From: Kribbella solani
GTDB taxonomy: Bacteria > Actinomycetota > Actinomycetes > Propionibacteriales > Kribbellaceae
Direction of reading: 5' to 3'
Length of the DNA stretch: 64,000 nt
Assembly (NCBI RefSeq): GCF_014205295.1
Contig: NZ_JACHNF010000001.1
Location: 2,108,001 to 2,172,000, forward strand
In this document: one piece after another, positions 1 to 6,837 of the stretch
Position numbering within the stretch: position 1 is the stretch's first letter
Layout: each line of letters opens with the position of its first letter
The notes under the pieces: generated by a model
The model's input: only the letters and a program-made list of their open reading frames with translations
Database searches by the model: none
Told to the model about the DNA's origin: nothing
Program-made: the position numbers and the translations under genes

Positions 1-558
1 GGCTGCCACGGGGATGCCGGACAGGTGGCGGTCCACGAGCACCACCGGGTACCCGTCGAGCACCTGCCGCAGCAGACTGGCGTTGTAGAAGTCACCGTGC
101 ACCGGGAAGACGATCAGACCGTCCACAGTCGAGACCAGCGAGTCAACAGCCTTCTCCTCGTCGGACTGGCGTCCATGCGTACGCCGAACGACCAGGTGCG
201 CGCCGTACTCCGCGCAGCGCTCTTCGATGGCGTTGAGCAAGTCCAGCCCGTACGCCTCCGACATGTCCGGGACGATCAGTGCGATCGACCGCGCGTCCCG
301 GCGCGTGCCCGGCCGGAGCGGCACGCTCAGATCGGTCAGGTCAGGCAGCCGGCGTACGACGAACGTGCCTTTGCCACGGATGCGCTCCACCAGCCCGGCC
401 TCGCGCAATACCTCCAGCGCCCGCTTGGACGTGATCCGGCTGACCCCGAACTGCGCCGCCAGCTCCATCTCCGACGGCACCCGGTCCCCCGGCCGCAACG
501 CCCCACGCCGGAGCTGCTCCAGCACATGACCACAAACCCGCTCGTACAGCAGCACCAC
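1..558 (-). CDS. GntR-type HTH / LacI-type ligand-binding transcriptional regulator (3' end outside window)
   Basis: Only the N-terminal 186 residues are in the window; the gene runs off the left edge. Residues about 1-65 form a GntR-type winged helix (RPGDRVPSEMELAAQFGV, then GLVERIRGKGTFVV). From about residue 80 (SIALIVPDMSEAYGLDLL) a LacI/GalR-like periplasmic-binding-protein fold begins. This is the AraR-like arrangement of a sugar-responsive repressor, but the ligand cannot be read from the sequence. The start chosen is GTG at 558, nine bases after GAGGGG; an in-frame ATG at 603 has its GGAGGG directly abutting the codon and so is less likely. The divergent neighbour at 683 is a possible but unproven target. 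Confidence 0.82.
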   Translation of the reverse strand, partial: MVLLYERVCGHVLEQLRRGALRPGDRVPSEMELAAQFGVSRITSKRALEVLREAGLVERIRGKGTFVVRRLPDLTDLSVPLRPGTRRDARSIALIVPDMSEAYGLDLLNAIEERCAEYGAHLVVRRTHGRQSDEEKAVDSLVSTVDGLIVFPVHGDFYNASLLRQVLDGYPVVLVDRHLSGIPVAA

Positions 559-682
559 GCCAGCGGTCCCCTCACGAGTAATCCGGTCAACCCATCCAAT
601 CATCCCTCCACGCTCCAGCCGGCTCTCAGCCCTTCGGCTTTTGATCTGGCGGCGGGACCTGTCGGCTGACAACATTCCGGGC

Positions 683-2146
683 ATGACCCGCCTGTCGGTG
701 CCTGCTTTTGCCGCTCGGCCCGTGCTGGCCGTGGCTGTAGTCTTCGGTGCCGTGCTGACCGCGCTGTCCGGCCGGTACGGCTACCACCGCGACGAGCTGT
801 ACTTCCTGGTCGCCGCACACCATCTCGGCTGGGGGTACATCGACCAGCCGCCGCTGACGCCCCTGATCGCCCGTGTCTCCACCACGCTGTTCGGTGACAC
901 CGTGATGGGCCTGCGGGTGCTGTCGACGCTGAGCGCGGTCGTGACAGTCATCGTGGTCGCGCTGATCGCCCGCGAGTTCGGCAGCCACCGGCGTGGACAG
1001 GTGCTGGCCGCCGTCTGTGCGGCCGTGTCCGGGTACGTGCTCGGCGTCGGGCACATGGTGTCCACCTCCACGTACGACCTGCTCGCCTGGATGCTGATCG
1101 GTCTGTTCGCGGTCAAGCTGCTGCGCACCGGTGACGGGCGCTGGTGGCTCGCGCTCGGCGCTACTGTCGGTATTGCGCTGGAGAACAAGTACCTGGTCGT
1201 GCTGCCAGTCGGTGCATTGCTGATCGCGCTCCTGGTCGTCGGACCGCGCGGCGTACTCCGGTCCTGGTGGCTGCTCGCCGGGGTCGCGCTAGCGGGCCTC
1301 ATCGCGCTGCCGAACGGCCTCTGGCAGTTCCAGCACGACTGGCCGCAACTGAAGGTGGCCGGCGGCATCAGCGAAGACGACGGCACCGAGAACCGCATCA
1401 TGTTCATCCCACTGCAGATCCTGCAGCTGTCGCCGTTCCTCGTACCCATCTGGATCGCCGGCTTCCTCCGTATCTGGCGCCACCTCCCCTGGGCCCGCTC
1501 CATCGCGTTGGCGTACCCGGTGCTGTGCATCGCCGTACTGGCCACCGGCGGCAAGTCGTACTACGCCCTGCCCCTGTTGCTCGTGCTGGTCGCGGCCGGC
1601 TGCGAGCCGCTCATCGGCTGGGGCGACCGGCACCGCGTACGGGCTGTGGTCGGGCTGGTCCTGACCGCGCTGACGTCAGCGCTCTTCACGCTCCCTCTTC
1701 TACCTGCATCGGCGGCTGATCTCGTCATCCCGGTCAACAAAGAGCAGGGCGAGCAGATCGGCTGGCCGGCGTTCGTGTCGACCGTCGCCGCCGCCTGGGC
1801 GAAGGTCCCGCCGTCGGAGCGGTCGACCGCGACACTCTTCGCCGGTAACTACGGCGAGGCCGGGGCCGTGGTGCGCTACGGCGCCTCGTACGGGCTGCCG
1901 CAGGTGTACTCCCCGCACATGAGCTTCGCGGACTGGGCCCGCCCACCGGACTCCAACACCGGCCCGGTCCTACTCATCGAACTCGACCGGACCCCTCGCT
2001 TCGAGACGTACTTCCGCAACTGCACCCAGGTCGGCAAGATCGACAGCATCGTCTCGAACGACGAGGACGGCACCGCACTGGTCCTGTGCGACGGGCCCAC
2101 CGAGCCGTGGTCCACGCTGTGGCCGAAGGTCCGCCAGTTCTACTGA
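683..2146 (+). CDS. GT-C family (GT39/ArnT-like) membrane glycosyltransferase
   Basis: A 487-residue polytopic membrane protein. The N-terminus holds a first membrane helix followed by YHRDELYFLVAAHHLGWG and YIDQPPLTPLIAR, the acidic first extracytoplasmic loop typical of PMT/ArnT-type GT-C transferases; the DE pair is the expected catalytic site. About eight to ten further hydrophobic helices follow, then a soluble C-terminal domain. Such enzymes move a sugar from a polyprenyl-phosphate donor to lipid or protein on the outer face of the membrane. The ATG at 683 is chosen because the first helix follows directly; an upstream in-frame start at 641 would add an unlike segment. No Shine-Dalgarno is obvious, so the mRNA may be leaderless. 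Donor and acceptor are unknown. Confidence 0.85.
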   Translation: MTRLSVPAFAARPVLAVAVVFGAVLTALSGRYGYHRDELYFLVAAHHLGWGYIDQPPLTPLIARVSTTLFGDTVMGLRVLSTLSAVVTVIVVALIAREFGSHRRGQVLAAVCAAVSGYVLGVGHMVSTSTYDLLAWMLIGLFAVKLLRTGDGRWWLALGATVGIALENKYLVVLPVGALLIALLVVGPRGVLRSWWLLAGVALAGLIALPNGLWQFQHDWPQLKVAGGISEDDGTENRIMFIPLQILQLSPFLVPIWIAGFLRIWRHLPWARSIALAYPVLCIAVLATGGKSYYALPLLLVLVAAGCEPLIGWGDRHRVRAVVGLVLTALTSALFTLPLLPASAADLVIPVNKEQGEQIGWPAFVSTVAAAWAKVPPSERSTATLFAGNYGEAGAVVRYGASYGLPQVYSPHMSFADWARPPDSNTGPVLLIELDRTPRFETYFRNCTQVGKIDSIVSNDEDGTALVLCDGPTEPWSTLWPKVRQFY

Positions 2147-2164
2147 CCGCCGTACGGCTGGACG

Positions 2165-2824
2165 ATGCTCGACCTGGTTGACATCCCAGCCGGCCTGATC
2201 TTCCTCCGCGACGACCGCACCGGCAGACGCTGGCACATCGACCTGCCACCGTTCCGGCTCGCCCGCTACCCGGTCACCCGGCCCGACGGACTGCCCCGTA
2301 CCGACATCAGCTGGTACGAGTCGATTGCCCTATGCAACCAGCTGTCGAAGGACGCCGGCCTGTCCCCCGCATACACGATCGACGGCGAGGACGTGCACTG
2401 GGACACCACGTCCACCGGCTAACGCCTCCCCACCGAAGCCGAATGGCAACACGCCTGCACCGCCGGCACCCCCGCCTGCCGCTACGGCCCCCTGGACGAC
2501 ATCGCCTGGTACGCCACCAACTCCGCCGGCCACCTCCACCCACCCGGCCAGAAACTCCCCAACCCCTTGGGCCTCCACGACATGCTCGGCAACCAATGGG
2601 AATGGTGCTGGGACCTCTACGACCCTCACACCTACGGCCCCTACCGAATCTTCCGAGGCGGCGGCCACGCCGACCTCCCCCGCTCCATCGGCTCCACAGT
2701 CCGCCGCCGCTCCCACCCCACCCTAAAAATAGAAGACCTAGGCCTCCGCCTGGCCCAATCCATCCCCACCCCCAACACCCCTAACCCCAATCCCCACCAA
2801 CGCCAGCCTCACGCTCACGCCTGA
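2165..2824 (+). pseudogene. formylglycine-generating-enzyme/SUMF1-type domain gene broken by one nonsense codon
   Basis: The frame opens with MLDLVDIPAGLIFLRDD and continues to TDISWYESIALCNQLSKDAG before TAA at 2420-2422. Reading through that codon, the same frame continues without a break to 2824 and encodes the rest of the SUMF1 fold: RLPTEAEWQHACTAG, NPLGLHDMLGNQWEWCWD and YRIFRGGG. The stop sits exactly where the family has the Tyr of its G-Y-R-L-P-T-E-A-E-W signature, so a single TAC or TAT to TAA change explains it. The region between the VTR motif and DISWY also looks shortened relative to the family. The tail after about 2770 is Pro/Asn/His-rich and probably not part of the original fold. 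A functional split gene is unlikely because no start or ribosome site follows the stop. Confidence 0.82.
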
Positions 2825-2878
2825 CGCCATTCCCCACGCCAACCGCCGAACGCCTACCCCAACGCCATTCCCCACACC

Positions 2879-2934
2879 TAACGCCTAACGCCTAACGCCT
2901 AACGCCTAACGCCTAACGCCTAACGCCTAACGCC
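2879..2934. repeat. 7-bp perfect tandem repeat, unit TAACGCC x 8
   Basis: Eight uninterrupted copies of TAACGCC. Less perfect versions (AACGCCA, AACGCCT) occur in the preceding 60 bases, so the array seems to have grown out of a degenerate tract just after the SUMF1 pseudogene. It is a likely length-variable locus. Confidence 0.9.
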
Positions 2935-3066
2935 GCGATCATCACCCCCACCCGGCCCCAGCCCAACCACCCTCAACCAGCAGGTGTCCGCGCGTACACC
3001 CCGGTGTACGCCACGCGCACCGCCCACGGACCGGAAGCCCGACCACCCCGGCCAACCACAACCAGC

Positions 3067-3186
3067 AACCACACGCGGGAACCTGACCGCGATGAGCAAC
3101 CTCCGCGGGAGAGCCGACCGCGACGAGTAACCACTGCCGGAGAGCCGCGCGTGATGGGTAACCACCGCGGGAAGCTGACCGTGGCG
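3067..3186. repeat. 31-bp degenerate tandem repeat tract (arm 1)
   Basis: Four adjacent units start at 3067, 3098, 3129 and 3160; the first three are 31 bp and the last 27 bp. The consensus is approximately AACCACCGCGGGAGAGCC followed by GACCGCGATGAGT. The same family occurs in the other inverted arm and at 9575-9913. Units abut with no spacers, so this is not a CRISPR. Confidence 0.8.
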
Positions 3187-3228
3187 CCCAGCCACCGTCT
3201 GGGGGGTGCCGAGCGAAGCGAAGGCACG

Positions 3229-3285
3229 AACGGGGGTGCGGGTGGCGGAGCCCCCGCCCGCGGCAAGCGAAGCGCAGCCGCACAA
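3229..3285. repeat. 57-bp palindrome-rich module, copy 1
   Basis: Runs from AACGGGGGTGCGGG to GCAGCCGCACAA with the internal imperfect palindrome GCGGGTGGCGG / CCCGCCCGC. The same 57 bases are found at 9928-9984 and, inverted, at 12505-12561, each time downstream of a tRNA-Val. Confidence 0.8.
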
Positions 3286-3289
3286 ACGA

Positions 3290-3346
3290 CGAAGGCGAGG
3301 CGGCGAGCATCCGTAAGGATGCCGCACACCTCGCCCATCGCCTTCG
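3290..3346 (-). terminator. terminator-like hairpin after tRNA-Val, left arm
   Basis: On the minus strand CGAAGGCG pairs with CGCCTTCG at the ends of a 57-nt element. GCGAGG/CCTCGC and GCATCC/GGATGC are nested within it. It begins one base after the tRNA and is identical in the other arm. Confidence 0.65.
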
Positions 3347-3418
3347 TGGACGATACTGGGATCGAACCAGTGACCTCTTCCGTGTCAGGGAAGCGCGCTA
3401 CCGCTGCGCCAATCGTCC
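3347..3418 (-). tRNA. tRNA-Val (anticodon GAC), left arm
   Basis: A 72-nt cloverleaf read on the minus strand. The acceptor stem is GGACGAT/ATCGTCC and the anticodon stem CTTCC/GGAAG encloses CTGACAC, giving anticodon GAC (reads GUC and GUU). TTCGATCC forms the T loop, and the discriminator is A. CCA is not encoded. It is the last member of a Gly-Cys-Val cassette and is identical to the copy at 12372. Confidence 0.95.
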
Positions 3419-3446
3419 AAGCTGTTGGAGCTGATGTAGCTGTTGG

Positions 3447-3517
3447 AGGTGGAGACGGGATTCGAACCCGTGTACACGGCTTTGCAGGCCGTTGCCTCGC
3501 CTCTCGGCCACTCCACC
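3447..3517 (-). tRNA. tRNA-Cys (anticodon GCA), left arm
   Basis: The acceptor stem is GGTGGAG/CTCCACC and the anticodon stem ACGGC/GCCGT encloses CTGCAAA, giving anticodon GCA. The T arm is ACGGGTTCGAATCCCGT. The 3' CCA is encoded (down to 3444), unlike the Gly and Val tRNAs beside it. Confidence 0.95.
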
Positions 3518-3566
3518 ACAGAGGCCGTGCCATCTTCGAGGAAGGTGACTCGCCGAATCCTCTCCG

Positions 3567-3639
3567 AGCGGACGACCGGGTTCGAACCGGCGACCTCAAC
3601 CTTGGCAAGGTTGCGCTCTACCAACTGAGCTACGTCCGC
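3567..3639 (-). tRNA. tRNA-Gly (anticodon GCC), left arm
   Basis: A 73-nt tRNA with acceptor stem GCGGACG/CGTCCGC and anticodon stem CAACC/GGTTG enclosing TTGCCAA, giving anticodon GCC. CCA is not encoded. It is first in the cassette, and its first base is also the edge of the 515-bp duplication. Confidence 0.95.
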
Positions 3640-3687
3640 ATCACTCCGGGCTGTACTTCGTGCTGTCCAACTCGGTGCGAGAGCAGA

Positions 3688-3715
3688 ACAGTAGCGCACT
3701 TTTGGCCGGGTTAAA
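3688..3715 (-). promoter_or_regulatory. predicted promoter of left tRNA cassette
   Basis: On the minus strand TTTAAC, 16 bases, then TACTGT, followed by TCTGCTCTCG. The -10 and following bases resemble those of the other arm (TAATGTTCTTCTCG), although the sequence upstream of the arms is otherwise unrelated. About 49 bases separate the -10 from tRNA-Gly. Confidence 0.5.
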
Positions 3716-3817
3716 AACCGGATTCCGCAGCACCCGGCGACCCCCACGCCGAGCCTGGAAATCGCCTCTGAAGTCACACTGGTCCCACCCGTTCTGTCCA
3801 CTCGCCACGCCGCCGTT

Positions 3818-4687
3818 TCAGCCCTTCAAGGGCACCAGATCGACGTTCTCGAGGTACGCCGGATCGCCTCGGAGTTCGAGCTTCGCGACACGCCCGCCGG
3901 CGACCGTGAAAGAGAACACAATCAACGGTTCGCCGCGCCGCATCCAAACCAGGCCAGGGATTCCGTCCACGAGTACGAGCCGGGCGGCCGCGGCCCGGCC
4001 GAGGAACATCCGGGCGACGTCGGCGGCACCGGACAGCGTCGTCTCGGTTCCGTACTGCGCGGCGCCGGCGTCGGCGTGCAGGACGATCTCGGGGTCGAGG
4101 ACTTCGAGCAGCGCGGTGAAGTCGGCGTGGCGGGCGGCGGCGAGGAACGCGTTCACGACTTCTTTCTGCCGGAGCAGGTCGGCGCCGGCCGGTTCGGGCG
4201 TACCGCGAACCCGGCGCCGGGCCCGGCTGGCGATCTGCCGCGCGGCGGCCGGTGTCTTGCCGATGATCGGCGCGATGTCGTCGAACGGTACGGCGAACAG
4301 ATCATGCAGGACGAACGCCAACCGCTCCGCCGGCGTCAGCGTCTCGAGTACGACGAGCAGCGCGAGCCCGACGGAATCGGCCTGTACAGCGGCGAGTTCG
4401 GGGTCCGGCGCCACCTCGTCGGCGATCGTCGGCGAGTGGTCGTGCACGGGTCGCTCGGGCCGGACGCGACGGGACCGGAGCATGTCGAGGCAGATCCGCC
4501 CGACCACTGTCGTCAGCCAGCCGCCGAGGTTGTCGATGGTGGCGGTCTCGCTGCGGCTGAGCCGTATCCACGCCTCCTGCACCGCGTCCTCCGCTTCGGG
4601 CTCGGAGCCGAGGATCCGGTACGCCACGGACCGCAGGTGGCTCCGGTTCGCTTCGAACCGTGTCGCCAGCCAGTCCTCGCCACTCAT
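3818..4687 (-). CDS. ECF sigma factor with C-terminal SnoaL-like domain (ECF41/SigJ type)
   Basis: A 289-residue protein. Residues about 10-75 are sigma region 2 (RILGSEPEAEDAVQEAWIRL), about 105-160 are sigma region 4 (LTPAERLAFVLHDLFAVPFDDIA), and about 165-289 form the SnoaL/NTF2-like extension that controls activity in ECF41 sigma factors. This family has no separate anti-sigma factor and typically drives its own gene and a neighbouring oxidoreductase, epimerase or carboxymuconolactone decarboxylase-type gene. The ATG at 4687 is chosen because GGAGGAAG lies eight bases upstream; a GTG at 4696 overlaps that site. Face-to-face promoters with the exact ECF41 consensus lie at 4707-4768, so autoregulation is very likely. 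The inducing signal is unknown. Confidence 0.93.
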   Translation of the reverse strand: MSGEDWLATRFEANRSHLRSVAYRILGSEPEAEDAVQEAWIRLSRSETATIDNLGGWLTTVVGRICLDMLRSRRVRPERPVHDHSPTIADEVAPDPELAAVQADSVGLALLVVLETLTPAERLAFVLHDLFAVPFDDIAPIIGKTPAAARQIASRARRRVRGTPEPAGADLLRQKEVVNAFLAAARHADFTALLEVLDPEIVLHADAGAAQYGTETTLSGAADVARMFLGRAAAARLVLVDGIPGLVWMRRGEPLIVFSFTVAGGRVAKLELRGDPAYLENVDLVPLKG

Positions 4688-4706
4688 TTGAACCACTTCC
4701 TCCGCA

Positions 4707-4733
4707 TGTCACACTGACCGGCCGAGCGCCGTC
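4707..4733 (+). promoter_or_regulatory. ECF41-type promoter for the split-barrel gene
   Basis: TGTCACA at 4707-4713, a 16-base spacer and CGTC at 4730-4733. This is the published ECF41 promoter form (TGTCACA-N16-CGTC). It reads rightwards toward the gene starting at 4784. Confidence 0.85.
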
Positions 4734-4741
4734 ATCCGATT

Positions 4742-4768
4742 GACGGAGTACCGACGCCAGATGTGACA
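4742..4768 (-). promoter_or_regulatory. ECF41-type promoter for the sigma factor gene itself
   Basis: On the minus strand TGTCACA (4768-4762), exactly 16 bases, then CGTC (4745-4742). It reads leftwards into the sigma gene. The two promoters point at each other with their predicted start sites only a few bases apart. Confidence 0.85.
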
Positions 4769-4783
4769 CCGGAGGATCAGTTG

Positions 4784-5224
4784 ATGACGGCATCACCGCG
4801 CCCGCTGCCAGCACGCAAGCAGGACACGCTGCACCGGCTGGAGCAGGACGTCGACGCCTGGATCTCCACAGCCGCGCCGGACGGCACGCCGTACCTGATG
4901 CCGCTCTCGTTCTTGTGGAGTGCCGGGACGCTGTTGCTGTCGACGGCCAGGACCAATCCGACCGGCCGGAACCTGCTGGCCAATCCGGTGCTGCAGCTGA
5001 CGCTGGGGGAGGTGCGGGACGTCATCCACGTGAGTGGCACTGCCGCTGTGGTCGAGCCGACGGAGGCGGAGGGCGAGGCGTTCGCTGTGAAGGCCGGCTT
5101 CGATCCGCGTCCGCTGGCGAACTACCCGTTCTTCCGGGTCACGCCGACGCGCATCATGGCCTGGCGCGAAGTGAACGAGCTGAAGGAGCGCGTACTGATG
5201 GATGGCGGCCGTTGGCTGGTGTGA
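4784..5224 (+). CDS. PPOX-class split-barrel F420/FMN-dependent oxidoreductase
   Basis: A 146-residue single-domain protein of the pyridoxamine-5'-phosphate-oxidase-like split-barrel fold: early strand DAWISTAAPDGTPYLMPLSF, then LLLSTARTNPTGRNLLANP and VIHVSGTAAVV, ending in TPTRIMAWREVNEL. Actinobacterial relatives use F420 or FMN to reduce or oxidise small molecules, or bind a cofactor without catalysis; the substrate is not evident. The start at 4784 follows GGAGG by eight bases. It is controlled by its own ECF41-type promoter and is therefore the probable effector gene of the adjacent sigma factor, in the place usually taken by oxidoreductases in ECF41 loci. Confidence 0.88.
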   Translation: MTASPRPLPARKQDTLHRLEQDVDAWISTAAPDGTPYLMPLSFLWSAGTLLLSTARTNPTGRNLLANPVLQLTLGEVRDVIHVSGTAAVVEPTEAEGEAFAVKAGFDPRPLANYPFFRVTPTRIMAWREVNELKERVLMDGGRWLV

Positions 5225-5225
5225 C

Positions 5226-5267
5226 CTCTGTCCTGCGACAGATAGGTGAGTAGGTCGCGGGACAGAG
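5226..5267. terminator. hairpin terminator after the split-barrel gene
   Basis: CTCTGTCCTGCGA pairs with TCGCGGGACAGAG over 13 positions with one G-T wobble and a loop of 16 bases. It begins one base after the stop codon of the preceding gene. Confidence 0.65.
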
Positions 5268-5360
5268 CCGCAGTGCCGAAGTTAGGTCTGCGCACCGATG
5301 AGTTGGAGTGTCTGCCGTACCTACGCTTCCGGCGTCATGTACCGACGTAGGAGGCTCGAG

Positions 5361-6833
5361 ATGCGCATCATCGGCACGGCTGTGGTCGCTGGGTTGTCCC
5401 TGTTGCTACCAGGGACTGCACCCGCGCAGGCGGACCAGCTGGCGTGGCACAAGTGCAGCACAGGACCGGAGGACGAGGTCGGCACCAGTCTGGACACAGC
5501 GGGAGCGCAGTGCGCAGAGCTGCAGGTGCCACTGAACTACTCGGCTCCAAACGGCCGCAAGATCACTCTGGCGATCGCGCGGCGCAGTGCGACCGACACT
5601 GCGCACAAGCAGGGCACGCTAGTGGTGAATGTCGGCGGACCGGAGGCGTCGCGGCAGGGCGTGACGTGGTTCCTGGACAAGAACCCGTCGCTGGCCGCCA
5701 AGTACGACGTAGTAGGTATCGATCCACGCTTCTTCGGCCGTAGTACGCCGCTGGAGTGTGGCTACCCGACCAATCTGTACCTGCAGAGCGTCCAGTACGG
5801 CAGTCCGACCCGGGTGGACTTCCGGAAGAGCACCGCGGTCGCGCGTGACCTGGCCGCGCGATGCGCTCCGTACAAGGACCTGCTGCCGTACGCGTCGACT
5901 CGGAACATTGCGCGCGATCTGGATGCCGTACGCGAGCAGCTTGGCGTACCACGGCTCTCGTACTTCGGCGTCTCGTACGGCACGTACCTCGGTGCGGTGT
6001 ACTTGCAGATGTTCCCGGACCACGCCGATCGTTTCGTACTGGACAGTGCGCACGCACCAGACAACTACGGGCCGAACTGGACCCGCGAGACCGCACCGGC
6101 CGATGCAGCCGCGCTGGCGGACTGGGCCGGTTGGGCAGCTCAACGCAACGCGCAGTACCGGCTTGGTACTACCAGAGCTGCGGTACTCGCCGCAGTCGAC
6201 CGGATCGCAGCAGCCACCAGGCGGGGACCAGTGCAGGTCGGTACGCACCAGGTGACCGCTGCGATGCTGCCTGGTCTGTTGCTGACCGTTGACGACACTG
6301 ATGCGTCGTACGCCGAGTTCAGCGCCCAGGTACGCGTACTGCGTGATGCTGCTGCCGGACTGGTCGTCACACCGACGCCGTCACAGGAGCAGCGCTTCCA
6401 GCTGTACGACCTGACCGATGTGATCCCGGAGTTCAGCTTCAGCGCAAACACCGCCAACCAGTGCGCCGACCGGGCCACCTCCCGCGACCCGGAGACGTAC
6501 TACCGCGACATCCAGGCACACCGGACAACCGAACCGCTCTACGGCCCGCTGGCTAGGGACATCAACCCCTGCGCGTTCTGGCCGACCAGTCCGGTCGAGC
6601 AGCCGACCACCATCGCCAACAGCCGTCCGGCCCTGATCCTGAGCGCCTCCGGCGACCCAGCACTGCCGTACCCCGGCCAGCTAGCCATGCACCATGCCCT
6701 ACGCGGCTCCCGCCTGATCACCCTCCAAAACAGCTACCGCCACGGCGTCTACGGCGCCTCCCCCTGCGCCGACACCCCCACCAACAACTACCTATCCAAC
6801 GGCCACCTCCCACCACGAGACCTAACCTGCTGA
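5361..6833 (+). CDS. secreted tripeptidyl-aminopeptidase-like alpha/beta hydrolase
   Basis: A 490-residue protein with a Sec signal peptide (MRIIGTAVVAGLSLLLPGT, cleavage near APAQA-DQ). The mature chain has the alpha/beta-hydrolase core of the Tap/SlpD/SlpE peptidase family. GVSYGTYLG carries the nucleophile Ser, ILSASGDPALPY is near the expected acid, and NSYRHGVYG holds the His. The conserved Cys pairs of the lid and C-terminal region are also present. These enzymes release tripeptides or larger groups from peptide N-termini outside the cell. The start at 5361 follows GGAGG by eight bases and opens directly into the signal peptide; an in-frame start at 5298 would bury it. It converges on the response regulator gene with four bases between stop codons. 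Confidence 0.9.
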   Translation: MRIIGTAVVAGLSLLLPGTAPAQADQLAWHKCSTGPEDEVGTSLDTAGAQCAELQVPLNYSAPNGRKITLAIARRSATDTAHKQGTLVVNVGGPEASRQGVTWFLDKNPSLAAKYDVVGIDPRFFGRSTPLECGYPTNLYLQSVQYGSPTRVDFRKSTAVARDLAARCAPYKDLLPYASTRNIARDLDAVREQLGVPRLSYFGVSYGTYLGAVYLQMFPDHADRFVLDSAHAPDNYGPNWTRETAPADAAALADWAGWAAQRNAQYRLGTTRAAVLAAVDRIAAATRRGPVQVGTHQVTAAMLPGLLLTVDDTDASYAEFSAQVRVLRDAAAGLVVTPTPSQEQRFQLYDLTDVIPEFSFSANTANQCADRATSRDPETYYRDIQAHRTTEPLYGPLARDINPCAFWPTSPVEQPTTIANSRPALILSASGDPALPYPGQLAMHHALRGSRLITLQNSYRHGVYGASPCADTPTNNYLSNGHLPPRDLTC

Positions 6834-6837
6834 CAAC

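Larger units (their letters stand above)
2825..3289. other. non-coding repeat-rich spacer
   Basis: No gene is visible here. The stretch holds degenerate AACGCC-containing sequence, a perfect 7-bp tandem array, a tract of 31-bp tandem units and the 57-bp palindrome-rich module found downstream of all three tRNA-Val genes. Open frames across it run antisense through the tRNAs or across repeats and lack ribosome sites. Confidence 0.7.
3125..3639 (-). repeat. 515-bp inverted duplication, left arm (tRNA-Gly/Cys/Val cassette)
   Basis: Reading the minus strand from 3639 down to 3125 gives the same sequence as the plus strand from 12151 to 12665, with no difference that I could find by eye. The arm starts exactly at the first base of tRNA-Gly, includes both inter-tRNA spacers, the terminator hairpin and the 57-bp module, and ends inside a 31-bp repeat unit. 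Sequence upstream of tRNA-Gly is unrelated between the two arms except for similar promoter elements. Confidence 0.9.

Noticed and set aside
3125..3639. Duplicated tRNA arms considered as att sites of an integrated element
   Set aside because: They are in inverted, not direct, orientation and no integrase or mobility gene lies between them.
3004..3714. Long open frame antisense to the tRNA-Gly/Cys/Val cassette, repeated at 11947-12639 on the other strand
   Set aside because: It reads through all three tRNAs on the wrong strand. Such frames give well-known spurious proteins; there is no ribosome site and the true features are the tRNAs.
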